Shown here: positions 1-10,600 of the stretch, piece by piece
Numbering within the stretch: the first letter of the stretch is position 1
Layout: every line of letters starts with the position of its first letter
Program-made: the position numbers and the translations under genes
NCBI RefSeq assembly: GCF_000705555.1
Contig: NZ_JMQN01000018.1
Coordinates: forward strand, 1-64,000
Direction of reading: 5' to 3'
Length of the DNA stretch: 64,000 nucleotides
Source of the DNA: Marinobacterium lacunae
Lineage (GTDB): Bacteria; Pseudomonadota; Gammaproteobacteria; Pseudomonadales; Balneatricaceae
The notes under the pieces: generated by a model
Seen by the model: the letters and a program-made list of their open reading frames with translations, nothing else
Told to the model about the DNA's origin: nothing
Database searches by the model: none

Positions 1-667
1 GCGGCTCTTTGGAGATCACCTCGGGCAGTGCCACCACGGAGTCCGGATCCTGCATACGGGTACGCAGACCGTAGGCCTGTGACAGGTCGGTGGTGAAGGC
101 ATCGCAACGACCGGTATCGAAAGCGGTTGCCGCCTCTTCGTTGGTGTCGAACACCACCGGGGTGTGCTGCAGGCTATGGGTGCGGAAGTAGTCGGCCATG
201 TTCAGTTCGGTGGTGGTACCGGACTGTACGCAGATGGTAGCGCCGTCCAGCTCTTTAACGCTGTTCAGGCCCAGCTCCTTTTTGACCAGGAAGCCCTGAC
301 CGTCGTAGTAGTTGACGCCGGCGAAGTTGATCCCGAGCTGGGTGTCGCGGGTCAGCGTCCAGGTGGTGACACGCGAGAGTACATCGATCTCACCGGATGC
401 CAGCGCAGTAAAGCGCTCCTTGGCGTTGAGCGGAATGAATTTGACCTTGCTTGCATCGCCGAGCGCGGCCGCCGCCACTGCACGGCAGACATCCACGTCC
501 AGACCTTTCCAGTTGCCCTGTTCATCGGGCACGGAGAACCCAGGTACACCTGAGGTCACGCCACACTTCACGAAACCTTTCGATTTGATGGTATCCAGCG
601 TTCCGGCTGACACCGTACCGGACAGTGCAACAGATAATACAGCTGCTGTTATCAGAGCTTTTTTCAT
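1..667 (-). CDS. aapJ: Amino-acid ABC transporter periplasmic binding protein, AapJ/BztA type (3' end outside window)
   Basis: Reading the minus strand from the ATG at 667 gives about 222 residues that run off the left edge without a stop, against about 340 for the family. Residues 1-21 form a signal peptide (MKKALI... ending TVSA). The mature part reads as a class 3 solute-binding protein, with motifs such as VKCGVTSGVPGFS, LDVDVCRAVAAA, FTALASGEIDVLSR and SGTTTELNMADYF that are typical of AapJ/BztA/YhdW, the general polar amino-acid binders. AAGGAG lies 12 bases before the ATG; a GTG one codon earlier is an alternative start. The permease and ATPase genes should lie beyond the window. A sigma-54 promoter sits about 85 bases upstream, and the two-component genes further upstream probably control it (inference). 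Substrate spectrum is not readable from sequence. Confidence 0.88.
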   Translation of the reverse strand, partial: MKKALITAAVLSVALSGTVSAGTLDTIKSKGFVKCGVTSGVPGFSVPDEQGNWKGLDVDVCRAVAAAALGDASKVKFIPLNAKERFTALASGEIDVLSRVTTWTLTRDTQLGINFAGVNYYDGQGFLVKKELGLNSVKELDGATICVQSGTTTELNMADYFRTHSLQHTPVVFDTNEEAATAFDTGRCDAFTTDLSQAYGLRTRMQDPDSVVALPEVISKEP

Positions 668-751
668 CACCTTGTTATTCTCCTTAGTACTGACTTTGCA
701 CGCTCAGGCGCTATCGGCCCTGCAGATGCGCAGGCCGATCCAGTTTTAAAG

Positions 752-769
752 AGCAAACTCGGTGCCAAC
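752..769 (-). promoter_or_regulatory. Sigma-54 promoter of the aapJ-like gene
   Basis: On the minus strand the motif is TTGGCACC-GAGT-TTGCT, with GG at 766-765 and GC at 754-753 separated by exactly ten bases. This is nearly the consensus -24/-12 element. Expected transcription start is near 741, leaving about a 70-base leader. Confidence 0.85.
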
Positions 770-847
770 CAGTAAGAATAACTACATGTTATTGATAAAA
801 AAGAATTTTCAAAACAAAATCGTGGAATTCCAATGGTAACGAAGGGG

Positions 848-949
848 TATAACCTTTTAACGTAAAAACCTGTCAAAAAGCTAAATAATACTTTTAAAAC
901 AATGCATTAAATGAAAAACCCGGACGTTATAACCCGACGCCAGGTTATA
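848..949. promoter_or_regulatory. Candidate upstream activator sites for the sigma-54 regulator
   Basis: TATAACC occurs at 848-854 and 928-934, and its inverse GGTTATA at 943-949. The last two form a palindrome TATAACC-N8-GGTTATA located 6 bases past the regulator gene's stop. The sites lie about 80 and 160-180 bp upstream of the -24/-12 promoter, the usual distance for enhancer sites of NtrC-family activators. That the regulator at 955-2373 binds here is inferred. Confidence 0.5.
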
Positions 950-954
950 GGGGT

Positions 955-2373
955 TTAATCGTCAGCACTTTGCTGCCGCTTGAGTCGCTTACTCAACGCC
1001 GGCTGTGAGACCCCAAGCAGGCGCGATGCAATCGACTGGTTGCCTTCGGCACGGCGCATCGCCTCCTCCACTAACAGATCGGCCACCTCATGCAGGGTCG
1101 GCAAGGGCTCGTCCGGCATGAAGACGGTACGTGCGGCGGTCGCCTCCTCAAGGTCCTCGGCAGCCTCTGCATCAATCGCCCGCTTGAACACATCCATCGA
1201 CAACATGCGTGAGCGGTGCACACTCATGGCGTCGTATACCATCGCCCTTAACTCCCGTACATTGCCGGGAAAGCTGTAGTTGGAGAGCAGCACCGGTAAC
1301 TCACGCGGAATGGTAGGCTTGCTCTTGCCCAGCTCTTCGGCGGCCTCCGCGAGGAAATGCTCAAGCAGCAAGGGAATATCCTGTTTGCGCTGACGCAGGG
1401 CGGGAATACGCACAAGGTGCGTCCGCAGTCGATAGTAAAGATCCTTGCGGAACTCACCCGAGGCCTGCTTCTTCGCCAGATCCTGATGGGTGGCCACCAG
1501 CACCCGGGCCTGCATCCGCTTGGGTCGGTCACTGCCAAGCGGGTAATACTCCCCCTCCTGCAACAGACGCAGCAACTTCACTTGTGACGCCATGCTCAGG
1601 TCCCCGATCTCGTCGAGAAACAGCGTGCCGCCTGCGGCCTGCTCGATCATCCCGCCGCGTGACTGGTTAGCGCCGGTAAACGCACCCCGCTCATGCCCGA
1701 ACAGGGTGTCGGCAAACATGCTGTCATCAAGCCCTGCGATGTTAACGCACACCAGCGGTCCGCTACGCCCGCTGAGTGTGTGTGCCGCTCTGGCCACCAG
1801 CTCCTTACCCGTTCCGCTCTCACCGCAGATCAGAATCGGCTGGCGGCTCACCGCCACCGACTCCAGGTACTGGAAGACCGAGCGCATCCCCTTGTCGCCG
1901 GTGACGATGTGGGAGAAGGCTTCGGGGCTGTCCAGGGTGTCATAGAGGAAACGCTTGCGCAGCTCCTGGTTCTCCTGACGCAGCTCGATCAACCGAATCG
2001 CGCGTCGTATACCGGCGATCAGTCGGTCGGGCTCGTCGGTTTTGACGAAGTAGTCGAACGCGCCAAGCTTGATACAGTTGACCGCCGTCTCAACCTGATT
2101 GAGACCGCTGATCACGATAACCCCAACCTCCGGGTACTCCTCGACGATCTGTGTCAGCAATTTCTCGCCCGAGATATGCGGCATGGTCAGATCAAGTGTC
2201 ACCAGACCGATCTCACCCCTGGCCAGTATCGACATCACCTCGCGGCTGTCCTGACAGCGCTGGATGTTGCTGATACCGCCGTTGCGCTCAAGCGATATGC
2301 TGAGGCTACGCAGGAACGAGGCTTCGTCGTCCACCAGCAAAACACCGAAAGAGGGATATACGCCGTTTGTCAT
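955..2373 (-). CDS. Sigma-54-dependent response regulator, NtrC/DctD family
   Basis: A 472-residue, full-length three-domain activator. The receiver domain (about 10-125) has the acidic pair D15/D16, phospho-acceptor D61 (TLDLTMP) and K111. The AAA+ domain (about 150-385) has Walker A GESGTGK at 184-190 and the sigma-54 contact loop GAFTGA at 230-235. The C-terminus has a Fis-type helix-turn-helix (NQSIASRLLGVSQPALSKR). It follows the sensor kinase gene by 45 bases on the same strand, so the two are probably co-transcribed. It most plausibly activates the aapJ-like promoter at 752-769 in response to an extracellular amino acid (inference from order and promoter type). Start ATG has AGGAA five bases upstream. 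Confidence 0.93.
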   Translation of the reverse strand: MTNGVYPSFGVLLVDDEASFLRSLSISLERNGGISNIQRCQDSREVMSILARGEIGLVTLDLTMPHISGEKLLTQIVEEYPEVGVIVISGLNQVETAVNCIKLGAFDYFVKTDEPDRLIAGIRRAIRLIELRQENQELRKRFLYDTLDSPEAFSHIVTGDKGMRSVFQYLESVAVSRQPILICGESGTGKELVARAAHTLSGRSGPLVCVNIAGLDDSMFADTLFGHERGAFTGANQSRGGMIEQAAGGTLFLDEIGDLSMASQVKLLRLLQEGEYYPLGSDRPKRMQARVLVATHQDLAKKQASGEFRKDLYYRLRTHLVRIPALRQRKQDIPLLLEHFLAEAAEELGKSKPTIPRELPVLLSNYSFPGNVRELRAMVYDAMSVHRSRMLSMDVFKRAIDAEAAEDLEEATAARTVFMPDEPLPTLHEVADLLVEEAMRRAEGNQSIASRLLGVSQPALSKRLKRQQSADD

Positions 2374-2418
2374 TACAGATTCCTGTACACGCTTCTTACT
2401 GCCACATCAGCTGTTGGA

Positions 2419-4176
2419 TTACAGATCGTCCTTAACAGGCTTACTCGCTTCGCTGGCCAGAGGATGATCGCCCTGCACCGGCAGGATCATGCGCACGGTC
2501 GTCCCCTCGCCCGGCTTGGAGTCGAACACCAGCCGCCCGCGATGCTCACTAACAATACCGGCCGATACCGACAACCCAAGTCCGGTACCGCCGCTCTCGC
2601 GACGGGTGGTAAAAAACGGATCGGTCAGCTGATTGATTGCATCGGCATCGATGCCGCGCCCCTGATCTCGCACCTCTAGAATAACCCGCTGCTCACCGGA
2701 CTCGTCCGCGTCGTAATAGGTACGCATGAAGATTCCCTCGGTCGGCGATCGCAGTGCCTGACAGGCATTGAGTATCAGGTTGATCACCACCTGTTCTATA
2801 CGCTGAGAGTTGCCTCTCACCAGCGGCAAACCGATGCCAAGGCTGACTTCAAAGTGAAAGGTGGCCTTGCGAATCGAGTTGTCCACAAGCCGGATAGCGG
2901 TATCGACCACCGTATTCAGGTCCACCGCCTCACTCAAGTCAGCCGTGCCCTGCCGGGCAAAGTCCTTGAGGTCTCCAACGATGCGCTTGATGCGCCGGGC
3001 CCCTTCAAGCATCTCGTCCATCATGTAGGGGATCTCGTCACGCATCCGCGAGTACGCGAGCCCGCCAATGGTGAAATCGCCGTGTGCCCGGTAGTGATTC
3101 TCCAGTATTTCACGTGAGTCCTCGTAGGCATCACGCAGCACCGGCAGGTTGAGCAGCAACAGGCTACTGGGGTTGTTGATCTCGTGCGCCACACCGGACA
3201 CGAGTACGCCCAGAGAGGTCATCTTGTCCGCCTGTATCAGCTGTTGCTGATGACGGCGCAGATCTGCCGAGCGGCTCTCCACCTCGCGTCTGAGCATACG
3301 GTTCCACATTACGATCCCGCCGAGTACCAGCAACAGCGCCCCGGAGAACCCGGCGCCAATCTGCCCCACCTTTTTCCACGGGAAACTGCCCACATCCTCC
3401 AGAGGCCCCAGCCATTTATCATAGATCTCCTGATGACGGCCGGTGTTCTTGAGAATCGCGAGCCCTTCGCTGAAGGTAGCCAGTGTATTGGTATCCCCTT
3501 TTTTAACCGCGTAGCCGTATCGGTTGGCGAACGGTTTGGCCACGGGCAGGATGTTGGTAAGCCCTAACTGTCGACTCAGATAAAGCGAAGGCAGGTTGGC
3601 CACCAGCGCATAATCGCCCTTGCCGGATGCCAGCAGGCGCAGCGCATCGGCATGGGTATCCACGGTGATCAGCTCGGCGCCCACGTTATGCTCAAGCAGG
3701 TAGTCGTGCATGATGTCGAGCCGCTGCACGATCACCTCTTTACCCTTCAGCTCATCAAGCCGGGCTGCAGGCGCTCCCTTGCGGGCAAAAAACGACTGAT
3801 GAACGATGGCGTGAGGCGGCGCGAAATCGAAGGTTTTGGCACGCTCTTCCGAATAGGACATGCCCTGCAGGATATCCACCTCGCCGGACTCCAGCTTGCG
3901 GCGCATATCCGCCCATTCGCCGAACACGAAGCGGACATCCACCCCCATCACTTCGGCGATTGCCCGGGTCAGCTCCACGTTGTAACCGGCCGGCGCACCG
4001 CTGTCGTCCAGAAATTCGTAGGGGGGATGATAGTGATCGCCGCCGACCACAATGTATTGCCGTACACTGTTGGTTGGATCGCCTCGATCGGCATGCACAG
4101 CTACAGAGCCAAGCCCCAGACAGGACAGGGCCAGAAGGAAGCCACATATCTTTTTTATGAGTCGCACAAACCGCAT
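2419..4176 (-). CDS. Sensor histidine kinase with periplasmic SBP_bac_3-like sensor
   Basis: A 585-residue membrane kinase. Residues 1-29 are a signal peptide or signal anchor. Residues about 40-258 resemble a class 3 amino-acid solute-binding domain (YHPPYEFLDDSGAPAGYNVEL; EIYDKWLG at the end). A transmembrane helix spans 272-291, followed by a short coiled segment, a HisKA domain with H331 (VSGVAHEINNP) and an HATPase domain with N-box (LILNACQAL), G1 (DQGRGID) and G2 (GGTGLGLS). Kinases of this layout sense ligands through a tethered binding-protein fold. It pairs with the regulator just downstream. The ligand is presumably an amino acid, given the ABC binding protein next to it, but this is inference. 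Confidence 0.92.
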   Translation of the reverse strand: MRFVRLIKKICGFLLALSCLGLGSVAVHADRGDPTNSVRQYIVVGGDHYHPPYEFLDDSGAPAGYNVELTRAIAEVMGVDVRFVFGEWADMRRKLESGEVDILQGMSYSEERAKTFDFAPPHAIVHQSFFARKGAPAARLDELKGKEVIVQRLDIMHDYLLEHNVGAELITVDTHADALRLLASGKGDYALVANLPSLYLSRQLGLTNILPVAKPFANRYGYAVKKGDTNTLATFSEGLAILKNTGRHQEIYDKWLGPLEDVGSFPWKKVGQIGAGFSGALLLVLGGIVMWNRMLRREVESRSADLRRHQQQLIQADKMTSLGVLVSGVAHEINNPSSLLLLNLPVLRDAYEDSREILENHYRAHGDFTIGGLAYSRMRDEIPYMMDEMLEGARRIKRIVGDLKDFARQGTADLSEAVDLNTVVDTAIRLVDNSIRKATFHFEVSLGIGLPLVRGNSQRIEQVVINLILNACQALRSPTEGIFMRTYYDADESGEQRVILEVRDQGRGIDADAINQLTDPFFTTRRESGGTGLGLSVSAGIVSEHRGRLVFDSKPGEGTTVRMILPVQGDHPLASEASKPVKDDL

Positions 4177-4255
4177 CGCTCAGTATCGGGAACCGGGGAT
4201 CGTTATTATCCTCCTTTTTACCTGACATGCGAAATCTGCCGACTTCACCTACATT

Positions 4256-4311
4256 GACATTAATTAACATCTTATTTATATTTTAGTTAATATATTAATT
4301 AAATTAATTCT
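4256..4311. promoter_or_regulatory. AT-rich divergent promoter region with TTAATTAA palindromes
   Basis: Between the kinase gene (minus) and the aldehyde dehydrogenase gene (plus), about 55 bases are almost pure A/T in a 60% GC setting. TTAATTAA occurs at 4260-4267 and 4295-4302, followed directly by AATTAATT (4302-4309). It may be a divergent promoter with a regulator site; I cannot assign the protein that binds it. Confidence 0.35.
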
Positions 4312-4342
4312 GAACGGCCCATCGGACGCTGCGGAGACTGCA

Positions 4343-5773
<1,431 letters not shown>

Positions 5774-5786
5774 GCAGCACACTGTA

Positions 5787-7007
5787 ATGACGGCCCAGAC
5801 GCCCAAACGCGGTCCATCCGTTGCCCTGATGGCACTGATCGCCATGGCCAGCCCATTGGCGCTCAACCTGTTTGTCCCAGCGATGCCGGATGCGGCAAGG
5901 GCGTTGCAGACCGACATCAGCGTGATTCAGCTGAGCTTTACCGCTTACCTGTTCACGCTGGCGTTTGGGCAGTTGCTCTCAGGCCCGCTGGCGGACCACC
6001 TCGGACGTCGGCCGATCCTGCTCGGCGGTCTGGCACTGCACACCTGTGGCAGTCTGCTGGCCGCCTTTGCCCCGGATGTCAGCATGCTGATCGCCGGTCG
6101 TGTATTGCAGGCACTCGGCGGTAGCACTGCCATGGTGCTGGCCCGCACGATCATTATCGATATGTATGGTCGCGAAGGTGCCGCCGCGCGTATGGGATAC
6201 ATCGTCATGTGTATCGCCATCGCACAGTCCATCGCGCCGACCCTCGGCGGTTATATCAACCTGTGGGCAGGTTGGAACACGATCTTTTACGTGTCGCTGG
6301 CGATGGGCTGCATCGCCTGGCTGGTGGCGTTCATCCAGTTACCGGAAACCTGCCGTGAAAAGAGCGACAGCCTGAGACTAAAGCCGGTCATTCAGCGCTA
6401 CGCCGCTGTCTTCAACTCCGCCGGCTACCTCGGCTATGCCCTGTCCACCACTTTTATCGCCGCAGCGTTCTACATGTTCGTCGGCACCGCGCCCTATGTT
6501 GTGGACAGCCTCGGAGGCAACTCGGCCCAGTTCGGGACCTGGTTCCTCGCCGTATCGCTGTCGTTCATGGCAGGCAGCTTCCTGTCTACACGTCTGGCCA
6601 AGCGGCTTTCGGTGGATCAGGCGGTTATCCTCGGCAACAGCCTGTCACTGATCGGCGCGCTGTGCCTGCTTGGGTTCACGCTGGCCGGGGCACTGGGGTT
6701 TGCCAGTCTCTTTCTGCCCATCGCAGTGGTCACATTTGGCCGCGGACTGAGCCAGCCTAATGCCCAATCGGCCGCTATCAGCTGCTCACCTGCATCGGCA
6801 GCGACCGCATCGGGCCTGATGGGTTTTATACAACTGCTGACCGGCGCCCTGATCGCGCAGATCATGCCGTTTCTGCTTGACGATGGCCCACTGCCGATCG
6901 CGATCTGCATCGTGCTGGCACCGGTCGCAGCGCTCTGCGCCCACTACTACGCAATCAGGAAAAACCGAAGCGAGACTCTGTCATCTCAATCGGCATCGAG
7001 CTTTTGA
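5787..7007 (+). CDS. Bcr/CflA-family MFS exporter (first of two)
   Basis: A 406-residue, 12-helix major facilitator of the drug-resistance group that includes Bcr and CmlA. It has the Bcr-type opening (ALNLFVPAMPDAARALQTD), motif A between helices 2 and 3 (GPLADHLGRRPILLGG) and motif C-like residues in helix 5 (SIAPTLGGYI). Such proteins exchange small hydrophobic compounds, bicyclomycin or dipeptides for protons across the inner membrane. The substrate cannot be deduced. It lies 13 bases after the aldehyde dehydrogenase and 12 bases before a second gene of the same family, so the three probably form one operon. Confidence 0.88.
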   Translation: MTAQTPKRGPSVALMALIAMASPLALNLFVPAMPDAARALQTDISVIQLSFTAYLFTLAFGQLLSGPLADHLGRRPILLGGLALHTCGSLLAAFAPDVSMLIAGRVLQALGGSTAMVLARTIIIDMYGREGAAARMGYIVMCIAIAQSIAPTLGGYINLWAGWNTIFYVSLAMGCIAWLVAFIQLPETCREKSDSLRLKPVIQRYAAVFNSAGYLGYALSTTFIAAAFYMFVGTAPYVVDSLGGNSAQFGTWFLAVSLSFMAGSFLSTRLAKRLSVDQAVILGNSLSLIGALCLLGFTLAGALGFASLFLPIAVVTFGRGLSQPNAQSAAISCSPASAATASGLMGFIQLLTGALIAQIMPFLLDDGPLPIAICIVLAPVAALCAHYYAIRKNRSETLSSQSASSF

Positions 7008-7019
7008 GGGATCACCACC

Positions 7020-8201
7020 ATGACGGTCATTGAACGTCCGCATCGACTGATTGTACTGCTCGCCGCGCTTCAGGCGTTCGGCCCATTGTCGATCGATATG
7101 TATCTGCCCGGCCTGCCGCTGATTGCTCAGGATCTGGAAGGCTCAGAATCCGGCGTTCAGATGACGATCAGTGCCTTTCTGATCGGACTGTTCATCGGCA
7201 TGCTGTTCTACGGCCCGCTGTCGGACAAGTTCGGCCGTCGAAAACTGCTGCTCGGCGGTATCACCCTCTACGCCATCGCCAGTCTCGGCTGCGCCTTTGC
7301 CGCCGAGATCGAGCAACTGGTGGCGCTGCGCTTTGCACAGGCGCTCGGCGGGGCGGCAGCCTCAGTACTCGGGCGGGCCATTGTGCGTGATCTGTTTCCA
7401 GTTGAAGAATCCGCACGTGTACTGTCGCTGATGCATCTCGTGACGATGCTCGCCACTCTGGTCGCGCCCCTGTTTGGCGGCTACATGCTGCTACTGGCCG
7501 GTTGGCGATCGCTGTTTATCGTGCTGATGCTCTTCGCCGCGATCACCCTGCTATTCACCGCCTGGAAGATTCCGGAAACCCACGTCGGCGAGTCGCGTAA
7601 TGCCAGTATTCTCAAGGTGTTCTCGGCCTACTTCCGTATTGCGCAACACCGCCACGCTATCGGCTATATCCTATGTATGTCGCTGACCTTTGCCGGCATG
7701 TTTGCCTTTATCACCGCCTCGCCGTTCGTGTACATCAACTATTTCGGTATCGAACCGACTCATTACGCCTGGCTGTTCAGCCTCAACATCGCCGGCGTGA
7801 TTCTGTTTGTCACGCTCAATGCGCGTTTCGTCAAACGGGTGGGCACTCAGCCCATACTGATGGCCGCTTCCAGCCTGGCAGCCTGTGCCGGCGCACTGCT
7901 TTTACTCTGCGGCCTAACCGGATTCGGCGGTTTAGTCACCGTGGTTATCGGTGTTCTGGCGTTTGTCGGCGTCACCGGCCTGATCGGCGCCAACTGCATG
8001 GCCAGTTTGCTGGCACGTTATCCACAACAGGCAGGGGCTGCGGCAGGCCTTGCGGTTTCAGCGCAGTTTGGTCTCGGAGCACTATCAAGCTCGCTGGCCG
8101 GGAGCCTGCACGATGGCACACCGCTGCCGATGACTCTGATTATGGGACTGAGTGGAATCGGCGCGCTGTCAGCGCTAATGCTAACCCGAAAAAGCGCGTA
8201 G
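7020..8201 (+). CDS. Bcr/CflA-family MFS exporter (second of two)
   Basis: A 393-residue, 12-helix major facilitator and a divergent tandem paralogue of the preceding gene. Diagnostic parts are GPLSIDMYLPGLPLIAQDL at the N-terminus, the loop motif GPLSDKFGRRKLLLGG and VAPLFGGYM in helix 5. A good ribosome site (TGAGGGATC) is placed before the ATG. Two such exporters side by side may form a pair or cover different substrates; nothing in the sequence decides this. The operon appears to end here, with 174 bases before the next gene. Confidence 0.88.
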   Translation: MTVIERPHRLIVLLAALQAFGPLSIDMYLPGLPLIAQDLEGSESGVQMTISAFLIGLFIGMLFYGPLSDKFGRRKLLLGGITLYAIASLGCAFAAEIEQLVALRFAQALGGAAASVLGRAIVRDLFPVEESARVLSLMHLVTMLATLVAPLFGGYMLLLAGWRSLFIVLMLFAAITLLFTAWKIPETHVGESRNASILKVFSAYFRIAQHRHAIGYILCMSLTFAGMFAFITASPFVYINYFGIEPTHYAWLFSLNIAGVILFVTLNARFVKRVGTQPILMAASSLAACAGALLLLCGLTGFGGLVTVVIGVLAFVGVTGLIGANCMASLLARYPQQAGAAAGLAVSAQFGLGALSSSLAGSLHDGTPLPMTLIMGLSGIGALSALMLTRKSA

Positions 8202-8375
8202 GCCCCAAGTGAAAAGACAACAGAAAAGTCCAATATTAAGCCAGAAACTTACATTTTTTGTTTTGAGTTCAGCCGCGATACTTAACACATCCTTCGGGAT
8301 TCATGTTGTTCCACGCTGCGTGGCAGTCATCGCCCCTCGGAACACAGTCCTATAACGACAAGAGAGATTATCGCA

Positions 8376-9542
8376 ATGAAAGCACCCAACCCGATGCTGG
8401 AAAAACTTCAGGCCATCCTCCCGGACATCCGCGCAAACGCCGCGAAGGCTGAAGAGCTGCGTCAAGTGCCGCAGGAGAACATCGAGATGCTGCACGGCAT
8501 CGGCCTGAACCGTGCTTTCCTGCCGAAAGCCTACGGTGGCCTGGAGATATCCCTGCCCGAGTTTACCGACTGCATCGCCGCTCTGGCCGGCGCCTGCTGC
8601 AGCACCGCCTGGGCCTACAGCCTGCTCTGCACCCACAACCACCAGATGGCCATGTTCAGCAAACAGGCACAGGACGAGTTCTGGGGCGAGAACCCCGACG
8701 CCGTCGCGTCCAGCTCCATCGCCCCCTTTGGCAAATATGAAGAAGCCGAAGGCGGCATCATTTTCACCGGCGACATGAAGTGGAGCTCCGGTGTGGACCA
8801 TGCCGACTGGATCATCGTCGGTCTCAACCGCATGGTTAACGACGAGAAGGTGTACAGCTTCGCCGTCATTCCCAAGTCCGACTTCACCATTATCGATGAC
8901 TGGTTCTCGGCTGGCATGCAGGGTTCTGGCACCAAGACGGCGCGTATCGAAGGCGTATTCGTTCCCGAGCATCGCATTCAGGCGGCCAAGGATATGATGG
9001 AGGGCCGACATGTCGGTCGCAGCCTCTATCCGGAAAGCAAGATCTACCACACCCCCTACCGTCCCTACTTTGCCTGCGGTTTCGCGGCCATGAGCCTGGG
9101 CGTTGCCGAGCGTATGGTCGAGGTCTACAAAGAGGTTACCCAGAACCGCGTGCGTGCTTACACCGGTGCCAAAGTGGGCGGTTCAATCCCGCCGATCCTG
9201 CGCATCGCTGAGTCTTACCAGCAGGTGTGCGCTGCCCGCGCCTACCTCGAAAAGACCTGGGAAGAACACAAGGAGTACGGTGAGCGTCACGAGTACCCGG
9301 ATCGCTACACGCTGGCTCACTGGCGTACCAACCAGGCCTACGCGATCAAGATGTGTGTCGAAGCGGTCAACCGTCTGTGGGCGGTAATGGGCGCGTCCAA
9401 CTGGTATGTGGACCGTGAAGGCCAGCGTCTGTGGCGCGAGTCCAACATGACCGCGGCTCACGCCTACACCGACTATGACGTTTGCGCGCAGATTATCGGC
9501 CGCGAGCTGCTCGGTCTCGAGCCGGATCCGTCCCTGCTCTGA
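8376..9542 (+). CDS. FADH2/FMNH2-dependent 4-hydroxyphenylacetate 3-hydroxylase, oxygenase component (C2/HsaA type)
   Basis: A 388-residue flavin-dependent monooxygenase with an acyl-CoA dehydrogenase fold, comparable in length to the Acinetobacter-type C2 oxygenase and HsaA. It starts with a helical dehydrogenase N-domain (RQVPQENIEMLHGIGLNRAFLPKAYGG). A middle beta-domain contains WSSGVDHADWIIVG, and a C-terminal helical bundle ends with WRESNMTAAHAYTDYDV. Such enzymes ortho-hydroxylate a phenol using reduced flavin supplied by a separate reductase, here encoded 83 bases downstream. The dioxygenase HpaD two genes on makes 4-hydroxyphenylacetate the best substrate guess; other phenols remain possible. 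Confidence 0.82.
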   Translation: MKAPNPMLEKLQAILPDIRANAAKAEELRQVPQENIEMLHGIGLNRAFLPKAYGGLEISLPEFTDCIAALAGACCSTAWAYSLLCTHNHQMAMFSKQAQDEFWGENPDAVASSSIAPFGKYEEAEGGIIFTGDMKWSSGVDHADWIIVGLNRMVNDEKVYSFAVIPKSDFTIIDDWFSAGMQGSGTKTARIEGVFVPEHRIQAAKDMMEGRHVGRSLYPESKIYHTPYRPYFACGFAAMSLGVAERMVEVYKEVTQNRVRAYTGAKVGGSIPPILRIAESYQQVCAARAYLEKTWEEHKEYGERHEYPDRYTLAHWRTNQAYAIKMCVEAVNRLWAVMGASNWYVDREGQRLWRESNMTAAHAYTDYDVCAQIIGRELLGLEPDPSLL

Positions 9543-9625
9543 TTTGAGCCCATTCCACCCGGGGCTTACCGGCCCCGGACGTCCCGTCCAATAAGAGACA
9601 CGACCCAACATCTGGAGTAGCCACC

Positions 9626-10564
9626 ATGAGCACTCAAGCCACCGAATTCGACGCCAAGGCGTTTCGCCGCGCCCTAGGCAACTTTGCCACCGGCATTACC
9701 GTCATCACCGCCACCACACCCAGCGGCGAAAAGACAGGCGTCACCGCCAACAGCTTCAACTCCGTATCGCTGGATCCGCCCCTGATTCTCTGGAGCATCG
9801 ACAAGCGCTCCGGCAGCTGCAAGATTTTCGAGGACGCAACCCACTTCGCGGTCAACATTCTGGCGGCTGACCAGATCAACCTGTCCAACCATTTCGCACG
9901 ACCAAGCGACGACAAGTTCGCCGGTATCGACTACACCACAGGGCTCGGCGGTGCGCCGATCCTGCCGGACTGCTCAGCTGTGTTCCAGTGCGAAAAATAT
10001 GAAACCGTCGAGGGTGGTGATCACTGGATCCTGATCGGCAAAGTCGCCTCATTCGATGATATCGGCCGTGCGCCGCTGCTCTACCATCAGGGTGCCTACT
10101 CTGTTGCCCTGCCGCACGCCCGTTTTCCGGAGAAGGCGGATGGCGACCTGCCAGCCATCAAGGCACTTGAAGGCCGTCTGAGCAACAACCTGTATTACCT
10201 GATGACCCAGGCGGTTCGTGCCTATCAGAAGGATTATCAGCCGCTGCAACTCTCCACCGGCCTGCGCACCAGCGAAGCGCGCATGCTGATGGTGCTTGAG
10301 CAGGATCGCAAACTGTCGATCGATGAGCTTCTCAAAGAGGTCAACATGCCACGCAGCGAGATCGAAGCGGCTGCCGACATTCTTAAGCGCAAAGAGCTGA
10401 TCGCCTTTACCGACGACCGCTACTGCATCACTGAACGCGGTATCGAGCAGGCCGATACGCTGTGGAACATCGCCGCCGAAGAGCAGGAGAAGTTGTTCAG
10501 CGCATTCACAGACGACGAAATCGCGGCTTTCCGCAAGGTACTTATACACCTCGCCGCGAACTGA
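9626..10564 (+). CDS. Flavin reductase with C-terminal MarR-like domain (C1 component of 4-HPA hydroxylase)
   Basis: A 312-residue two-part protein. Residues about 10-165 are a flavin reductase domain (FRRALGNFATGITVITA; GVTANSFNSVSLDPPL; HFAVNILAADQ) that reduces FMN/FAD with NADH for the oxygenase. Residues about 180-312 form a winged-helix, MarR-like domain (STGLRTSEARMLMVLEQDRKLSIDELL). The same fusion is known in the C1 reductase of Acinetobacter 4-hydroxyphenylacetate hydroxylase, where the C-domain lets the substrate switch on reduction. The match in length and order strongly supports this assignment, although sequence identity could not be measured. Confidence 0.87.
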   Translation: MSTQATEFDAKAFRRALGNFATGITVITATTPSGEKTGVTANSFNSVSLDPPLILWSIDKRSGSCKIFEDATHFAVNILAADQINLSNHFARPSDDKFAGIDYTTGLGGAPILPDCSAVFQCEKYETVEGGDHWILIGKVASFDDIGRAPLLYHQGAYSVALPHARFPEKADGDLPAIKALEGRLSNNLYYLMTQAVRAYQKDYQPLQLSTGLRTSEARMLMVLEQDRKLSIDELLKEVNMPRSEIEAAADILKRKELIAFTDDRYCITERGIEQADTLWNIAAEEQEKLFSAFTDDEIAAFRKVLIHLAAN

Positions 10565-10600
10565 TCGCGGCGGGCCAAACGATAACAAGAGGTATAACTA

